From the NCBI GenBank assembly GCA_900543615.1, contig UQSC01000064.1, positions 1 to 9,628 on the forward strand: a stretch of 9,628 nucleotides of DNA, read 5' to 3'. This document shows, piece by piece, positions 5,520 through 9,628 of the stretch. Position 1 is the stretch's first letter. Every line of letters begins with the position of its first letter. This stretch comes from an uncultured Collinsella sp. GTDB taxonomy: Bacteria > Actinomycetota > Coriobacteriia > Coriobacteriales > Coriobacteriaceae. The position numbers and the translations under genes were made by a program. A model generated the notes under the pieces. That model was not told where the DNA came from, did not search any database, and saw nothing but the letters and a program-made list of their open reading frames with translations.

Positions 5520-6168
5520 GGGCGTCCTCCTGAAACGTCGTGGCATCGTTGTTATCGGCATCGGTGACGGCACTATCGTCCTCACCGTCGTCATCGCCGA
5601 CCCAACGAAGCAGGTCGACCGAGGTAATGCCGTAGCGCTTCTCACGTACAGTCTCAAAGCCTGCCGGATGCGCGCCCGCATCGGCGGAGGCATGCTCAAA
5701 CAGGGCATAAGCGCCAGGCGCAAGCAGACCCTGCTGAGCCAGGTTCTGCAGCATTTCCTCGACCGGCTCGGCACCAAAAGCATAGGGCGGGTCGAGCAGG
5801 ACCAAATCAAAGGGGCCTCCCGGTACACGACCGCGCGAGGCACTTGCCAGCATGTCGCCCGTGACCACACGCCAACGCGCACGGTCACGGCAGAGCGACT
5901 CGATATTCTTGGTAATGAGCCGCGCGGCGTTGCGATCGATCTCAAACGTCGTGAGCGAGCGGGCCCCACGAGAGAGCATCTCTAACCCTAAGGCACCGGA
6001 GCCGCCAAAGGCGTCCAGCACACGAACCTCGTCCAAATCGAAATCGAATGCCGACATGACTATAGATGCGCACGCCTCGCGCACGCGATCAGTCGTGGGG
6101 CGGGTGACATCGCGACCACGGGGCTCCTCGATCTTACGACCGCGCCATTCGCCGCCGATGATTCTCAT
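5512..6168 (-). CDS. rsmD: 16S rRNA (guanine(966)-N(2))-methyltransferase RsmD
   Basis: RsmD methylates G966 of 16S rRNA (E. coli numbering) using S-adenosylmethionine. The 218-residue product starts MRIIGGEWRGRKI and has RPTTDRVREA at 23-32, the SAM-binding motif I VLDAFGGSGALGLEMLSRGA at 50-69, an acidic residue in FEID at 75-78, and the catalytic DPPY at 126-129. The core resembles the usual family of about 180-190 residues; the last 28 or so residues (from about 191) form an Asp/Glu/Asn-rich, probably disordered tail that contains the overlap with coaD. The ATG at 6166-6168 overlaps the recG stop in ATGA (4 nt), and GGAGG/AAGGAGG sequences lie just upstream inside recG. The recG-rsmD-coaD order is typical of Actinobacteria and supports the assignment. 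Confidence 0.96.
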   Translation of the reverse strand: MRIIGGEWRGRKIEEPRGRDVTRPTTDRVREACASIVMSAFDFDLDEVRVLDAFGGSGALGLEMLSRGARSLTTFEIDRNAARLITKNIESLCRDRARWRVVTGDMLASASRGRVPGGPFDLVLLDPPYAFGAEPVEEMLQNLAQQGLLAPGAYALFEHASADAGAHPAGFETVREKRYGITSVDLLRWVGDDDGEDDSAVTDADNNDATTFQEDAHE

Positions 6169-8342
6169 CCTCCGCTGACCTCCTTAAAGATATGTCGATA
6201 ACGCATGGCGACCGCCTCGCGCAAGGGACGCGTCGCCACAGAGTCAAGGTTGCAAGCATACCGCAAGAGCTCGACCGCGTCCAAATGGGCCCATTCGATA
6301 AGGTCCTCATCGGCATCCAGGTCCACAAAGCGCAAGGTCACGCCACCGTGCTGACGGTACCCCAGGATTTCGCCCTCGTGACGCAGACGCAGGTCCATCT
6401 GGGCAAGCGTAAAACCATCCGAGGTCTTTTCGAGCGACTGGAGACGGTCTTGTGCCGCCGAGGCGCCGCCATTGCCCTTGGAGTGCGTCATGACCAGGCA
6501 CGTGCCCGACACGCTGCCGCGGCCCACGCGACCGCGTAGCTGATGCAGCGCCGCCAAGCCAAACCGCTCACCGTTCTCGATGACCATGACGGTGGCGTTG
6601 GGCACGTCGACGCCCACCTCGACCACCGTAGTCGAGACGAGCACGTCAATCTCGCCACGCTTGAAGGCGTCGATCACGCGATCCTTCTCCCCCGCTGGCA
6701 TACGGCCGTGAAGGCGCTCGATGGCAAGACCCGGCAACGCCAGACGCAGGCGATCGAGCTCGGTCGCCGTATCGTGCAGCGGCACAGGCACGGTCACGCG
6801 GCCCTCGTCGTCGCGGGCGATACCGGGCACGTCTTCAAGCTCATCGGCCGAGTCACTCGGCTCCACGAGCGGGCAAATCACGTAGGCCTGCTGACCCTTT
6901 TCATGCGCCTCGCGGATGGCGCCATAGGCGAGGTCGCGGCTCGACTCGGTGAGCACGCGTGTCGTCACGCCAGCGCCAGGGACGGGCCGATGGCGGATGA
7001 TACTCGTGTCCAGATCGCCGTAGACCGAAAGCGCCAGCGTACGCGGGATCGGTGTCGCCGTCATAACGAGCAGGTCCGCACCGGGGCCCTTCGCACGTAG
7101 GGCGTTGCGTTGGCCAACGCCAAACCGGTGCTGCTCGTCGATGACGACAAGCGACAGATGATTGAACGCAACGTTATCCGAAAGCACCGCGTGGGTTCCA
7201 AAGAGGACGTCGAGCTCGCCCGATTCAAGCTGGGCATGGATCTGCTCGCGCTCTGAGGCCGGCGTGGCACCCGTCAGAAGCGCCCAGGACATGCCCGCCT
7301 GCGAGAGCAGAGGGCCGGTCTTATCGGCATATTGGCGCGCCAACACGCCCGTGGGCGCCATAACGCAGGCCTGCGTACCGCTATCGGAAGCCACAGCCAG
7401 AGCGCAGGCGGCAACGGCGGTCTTACCGGTACCGACATCGCCCAGCAGCAGGCGGTTCATCACGCGCCCACCATCGCACATATCGCGCAGGATATCTTGG
7501 AACGCGGTCTCCTGCTCGTCGCTCAGCGAAAACGGCAGGGCTTGCTTAAGCGCGGCCAGGTGCTCGCCCGCGGTGTGGGCATAGGGAACCACATCGACCA
7601 GGCCGCCGACGTTGCGCAGGCGCAGCGCCAGCTGCAGGTAGAGGCACTCCTCGTAGGCAAGCCGTGCGCGCGCGATATCGCGCTCTGCCATACTCGATGG
7701 AAAGTGGATCGAACGCAACGCGCGGGCATTGCTCATGAGCTTCCGCTTTGCGCGCAGCGGCGCGGGAATCGGATCGAACGGATTGCCGACGACCTCGAGC
7801 GCGCCGCTTACGATGCGGCGCATCCATGCCTGGCTCACGCCGTCACTTACGTAGTGGACCGGCAAAATGGTACCCGCGGCACGACCGTCCTCAAGCTTTT
7901 CAAAATGCGGCGAGGCCATCTGCTTAAAGCCGTAGGCAAACTCGACCTTGCCCATCACGGCCAGGCGGTCGCCCTGCTTAAGCTGCTGGGCAATCCAGGG
8001 CTGGCGGAAAAAGGCGACCTGAAGCACACCCGTCTCGTCAACGAGTGAGACTTCGGTAACCTGCATGCGCGGACGCGGCTGCTTTTGGACGATACGGTCG
8101 ACCGTGGCGACAATCGTGCAAACGGTGCCGATGGGCGCCATCTCGATGGACCACGAGCGGGTAAAGTCGAGGTATCGATGAGGGATATGGAGAAGGAGGT
8201 CCCCCACCGTCCGAATTCCCAGACGGCGAAGGGCCTCCTCACGTTTACCCGAAACATATTTGAGTCGCGCGATATCCTCGTCGAGCGCATTGCTCTGGGC
8301 AAAGCGCTCCGAGACGCGCGGCACGGAGCACAGCTCGGACAT
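6165..8342 (-). CDS. recG: ATP-dependent DNA helicase RecG
   Basis: RecG remodels stalled replication forks and branch-migrates Holliday junctions. The 725-residue protein has an N-terminal wedge/OB-fold region (about 20-160), then the superfamily 2 helicase motifs: LSDEQETAFQDI (Q-like, 273-284), Walker A GDVGTGKT at 301-308, motif II DEQHRFG at 403-409 region (VVIDEQHRFGVGQR), motif III TATPIPRT at 428-435, LHGRM at 544-548, STTVVEVGVDVPNA near 570-583, and motif VI QLRGRVGRG at 601-609. A C-terminal TRG-like segment, LRHEGEILGYRQHGG, lies at 653-667. About 25 residues rich in Asp/Glu (roughly 495-520) form a loop between motifs IV and V. The start ATG at 8340-8342 has only a weak ribosome binding site, so the exact start is less certain than the identity. 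It follows the FakA gene by 10 nt and overlaps rsmD. Confidence 0.97.
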   Translation of the reverse strand: MSELCSVPRVSERFAQSNALDEDIARLKYVSGKREEALRRLGIRTVGDLLLHIPHRYLDFTRSWSIEMAPIGTVCTIVATVDRIVQKQPRPRMQVTEVSLVDETGVLQVAFFRQPWIAQQLKQGDRLAVMGKVEFAYGFKQMASPHFEKLEDGRAAGTILPVHYVSDGVSQAWMRRIVSGALEVVGNPFDPIPAPLRAKRKLMSNARALRSIHFPSSMAERDIARARLAYEECLYLQLALRLRNVGGLVDVVPYAHTAGEHLAALKQALPFSLSDEQETAFQDILRDMCDGGRVMNRLLLGDVGTGKTAVAACALAVASDSGTQACVMAPTGVLARQYADKTGPLLSQAGMSWALLTGATPASEREQIHAQLESGELDVLFGTHAVLSDNVAFNHLSLVVIDEQHRFGVGQRNALRAKGPGADLLVMTATPIPRTLALSVYGDLDTSIIRHRPVPGAGVTTRVLTESSRDLAYGAIREAHEKGQQAYVICPLVEPSDSADELEDVPGIARDDEGRVTVPVPLHDTATELDRLRLALPGLAIERLHGRMPAGEKDRVIDAFKRGEIDVLVSTTVVEVGVDVPNATVMVIENGERFGLAALHQLRGRVGRGSVSGTCLVMTHSKGNGGASAAQDRLQSLEKTSDGFTLAQMDLRLRHEGEILGYRQHGGVTLRFVDLDADEDLIEWAHLDAVELLRYACNLDSVATRPLREAVAMRYRHIFKEVSGG

Positions 8343-8352
8343 GGGCAGTTGC

Positions 8353-9579
8353 CTACTCGATCGAGAAGATCACGGGATAGAGCGGCTGCTCGCCACGATG
8401 GGCGTCGACCTCCAGATCGGGCTGAGCCTCCTCAATGGCGTCGACGATCTCCTGGAAGGCCTCATCGGACAGTTCCTCGCCGGCCAGAATCGTCAGCGCG
8501 TCGCCCTCCTCTTCCTCCTGCATACGGTTGATGCAATCGAGCGTGACCTGCTTCACGTCAGAGCCGACCACATCGATGGAGCCGGCAATGATGCCCATGA
8601 CGTCACCGGAGTGAATCGGCGAGCCGTCGGAGGCACTGGAGTCGCGCACGGCGCGGGTGACCTCGCCATCGCGGACCTCGCTGATGGCGTCGACCATAGC
8701 GGCAACAGCATCCTCGAGCTCGGAATCGGGCAGGACCGCGAACAGCGCAGAGAAGGCCTGCGGGACGGTCTTGGTGGGAACGACGGCGACCTTCTTGTCG
8801 GTGCAGGCTGAGGCAGCAGCCTCAGCGGCCATGCGGATGTTGCCGTTGTTGGGCAAGATGATGACCGAGGTCGCGTTGACCTGGTCCACCGCGCCCAGCA
8901 GGTCGGCGGTCGAGGGGTTCATGGTCTGACCACCCGACACGATCACGTCGACGCCGAGGGACTTGAGGATGTCGGCCTCGCCGGAACCGGCGGCAACGGC
9001 GACAAAGCCCAGCGCCTTGGCGGGCTCGGAGGCCTTTTCCTGGTCCTCGTGAATCTTGGCGGTACGGTCGTGGGCCTCCATCTCCATGTTGTGGATAAAG
9101 ACCTCATAGATCTGACCGAGCTGCAGCATGTGCTCGAGCACCAGGTTGGGGGTGTTGGAGTGCACATGGATCTTGTAGTCGGGATAGGCGCCCACGAGTA
9201 GCTCGCAGTCGCCCATGGAACCCAGGAACTTAAGGCACTCGTCCTCGTCAAACGGGGCGTCGGCCTTAAACAGGAACTCGTTGCAGTAGCGGAACTCCGA
9301 GCCCTCCCAATCGTCGTTGGCCTCGATCTCAACGCGACCAAGGGCCGCGTCGCGGGCAGAGCCAGCGGAATCAAACGTGGCGGAGAAATCCTCGACAACG
9401 GTGCTGCGGCCAAGCGCGGCGGCAACAAAGTTCTCAAGGAAAATAGCAAAGCCGAAGGCGCCGGAGTCAACCACGCCGTTCTCCTTGAGGACGGGCAGCA
9501 GGTCGGGCGTGCGAGCAACGGACTGATATGCCTCGACGACGATGGCGTCGAGCGCGTCCTCGGCCGAGAACTTCTTCTT
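8353..9579 (-). CDS. fakA: Fatty acid kinase FakA (DAK2/YloV family), 5' end missing
   Basis: FakA phosphorylates fatty acids presented by FakB carriers, giving acyl-phosphate for phospholipid synthesis. The 408 genomic residues are the C-terminal three quarters of a protein usually near 550 residues. The fragment opens in the last part of the DhaL/DAK2 nucleotide-binding domain (GVVDSGAFGFAIFLENF at about 35-51 of the fragment). It continues with the middle domain: a cysteine in FRYCNEFLFK (Cys99) and HVHSN (His138, His140) match the Cys-His-His zinc site described for S. aureus FakA. The C-terminal half holds SGGQTMNPS and ILPNNGNIRMAAEAA, typical of the family, and ends FSIE with a TAG stop. 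The DhaL catalytic Asp motif is off the contig. The first five residues of the open frame (MYKRQ) are adapter. Placement directly before recG is a frequent arrangement in Firmicutes. Which FakB partner it uses cannot be seen. Confidence 0.9.
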   Translation of the reverse strand, partial: KKKFSAEDALDAIVVEAYQSVARTPDLLPVLKENGVVDSGAFGFAIFLENFVAAALGRSTVVEDFSATFDSAGSARDAALGRVEIEANDDWEGSEFRYCNEFLFKADAPFDEDECLKFLGSMGDCELLVGAYPDYKIHVHSNTPNLVLEHMLQLGQIYEVFIHNMEMEAHDRTAKIHEDQEKASEPAKALGFVAVAAGSGEADILKSLGVDVIVSGGQTMNPSTADLLGAVDQVNATSVIILPNNGNIRMAAEAAASACTDKKVAVVPTKTVPQAFSALFAVLPDSELEDAVAAMVDAISEVRDGEVTRAVRDSSASDGSPIHSGDVMGIIAGSIDVVGSDVKQVTLDCINRMQEEEEGDALTILAGEELSDEAFQEIVDAIEEAQPDLEVDAHRGEQPLYPVIFSIE

Positions 9580-9628
9580 CTGTCTCTTATACACATCTGA
9601 CGCTGCCGACGAATAGCCTTGTGTAGAT
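9580..9628 (+). other. Residual Nextera adapter with i5 index and P5 start, right end
   Basis: The sequence begins with the reverse complement of the Tn5 mosaic end (CTGTCTCTTATACACATCT), followed by GACGCTGCCGACGA, an 8-base index ATAGCCTT, and GTGTAGAT, the start of the reverse-complemented P5 primer. Base 9580 could be shared with genome. This is read-through of an untrimmed short insert. On the minus strand it supplies the false start MYKRQ fused to FakA. The index read in the other sense is AAGGCTAT, which as I recall is a standard Nextera XT i5 index. Confidence 0.98.

Noticed and set aside
5022..5969. Extended 315-residue version of coaD covering rsmD in another frame
   Set aside because: Only the last 165 residues match CoaD; the ATG at 5519 has a good AGGAGG site and the extension is an out-of-frame reading of rsmD.
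5185..5985. Plus-strand open frame opposite coaD and rsmD
   Set aside because: It is antisense to two well-supported genes and shows no recognisable domain.
26..9579. Search for a CRISPR array, tRNA, riboswitch, phage or defence genes
   Set aside because: No direct repeat series, tRNA-like cloverleaf or matching protein families were seen by eye; coding covers nearly all of the window with housekeeping genes.
1..9604. 25-bp perfect inverted terminal repeats flanking the whole window, resembling a composite transposon
   Set aside because: The repeats are the Tn5 mosaic end plus Nextera primer sequence from library preparation; the cargo is ordinary core chromosome with no transposase.

Overview
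The window is an assembled contig of actinobacterial chromosome, about 9.55 kb (roughly 26-9579), with untrimmed Illumina Nextera adapter at both ends. High GC, dense packing on a single strand and protein similarity suggest Actinomycetota, most likely class Coriobacteriia (Collinsella-like). That placement is inference from protein features and synteny, not a database match. All ten genes lie on the minus strand, so transcription runs from high to low coordinates. No gap longer than about 125 bases lacks a gene.

In transcription order the genes are: the C-terminal three quarters of a FakA/YloV-type fatty acid kinase (cut by the adapter at 9580), recG, rsmD, coaD, a short coiled-coil protein resembling mycobacterial SepIVA (DivIVA-like), a DUF177/YceD protein, rpmF (ribosomal protein L32), plsX, acpP, rnc, and the N-terminal 473 residues of smc (cut by the adapter at 25). 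Several junctions overlap or nearly touch: recG/rsmD by 4 nt, rsmD/coaD by 8 nt, sepIVA-like/DUF177 by 1 nt, acpP/rnc with a 3-nt gap, and rnc/smc and fakA/recG with 10-nt gaps. This looks like one or a few long housekeeping operons.

The content combines phospholipid precursor supply (FakA and PlsX both make acyl-phosphate, AcpP carries acyl chains, CoaD makes the CoA precursor from which the ACP prosthetic group is derived), ribosome biogenesis (RsmD, DUF177/YceD, L32, RNase III), recombination and chromosome organisation (RecG, SMC), and probably envelope growth or division (SepIVA-like). The order combines the Firmicutes fakA-recG-plsX-acpP-rnc-smc arrangement with the mycobacterial recG-rsmD-coaD...sepIVA-DUF177-rnc-smc arrangement.

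I found no mobile element, CRISPR array, tRNA, defence system or obviously new multi-gene system. The points worth a second look are small: terminator-like hairpins just upstream of plsX and acpP, an Asp-to-Asn change in a metal-site motif of RNase III, an Asn-Ser-Leu instead of Asp-Ser-Leu attachment motif in the ACP, the SepIVA-like gene, and the adapter contamination, which creates false inverted terminal repeats and false protein ends.
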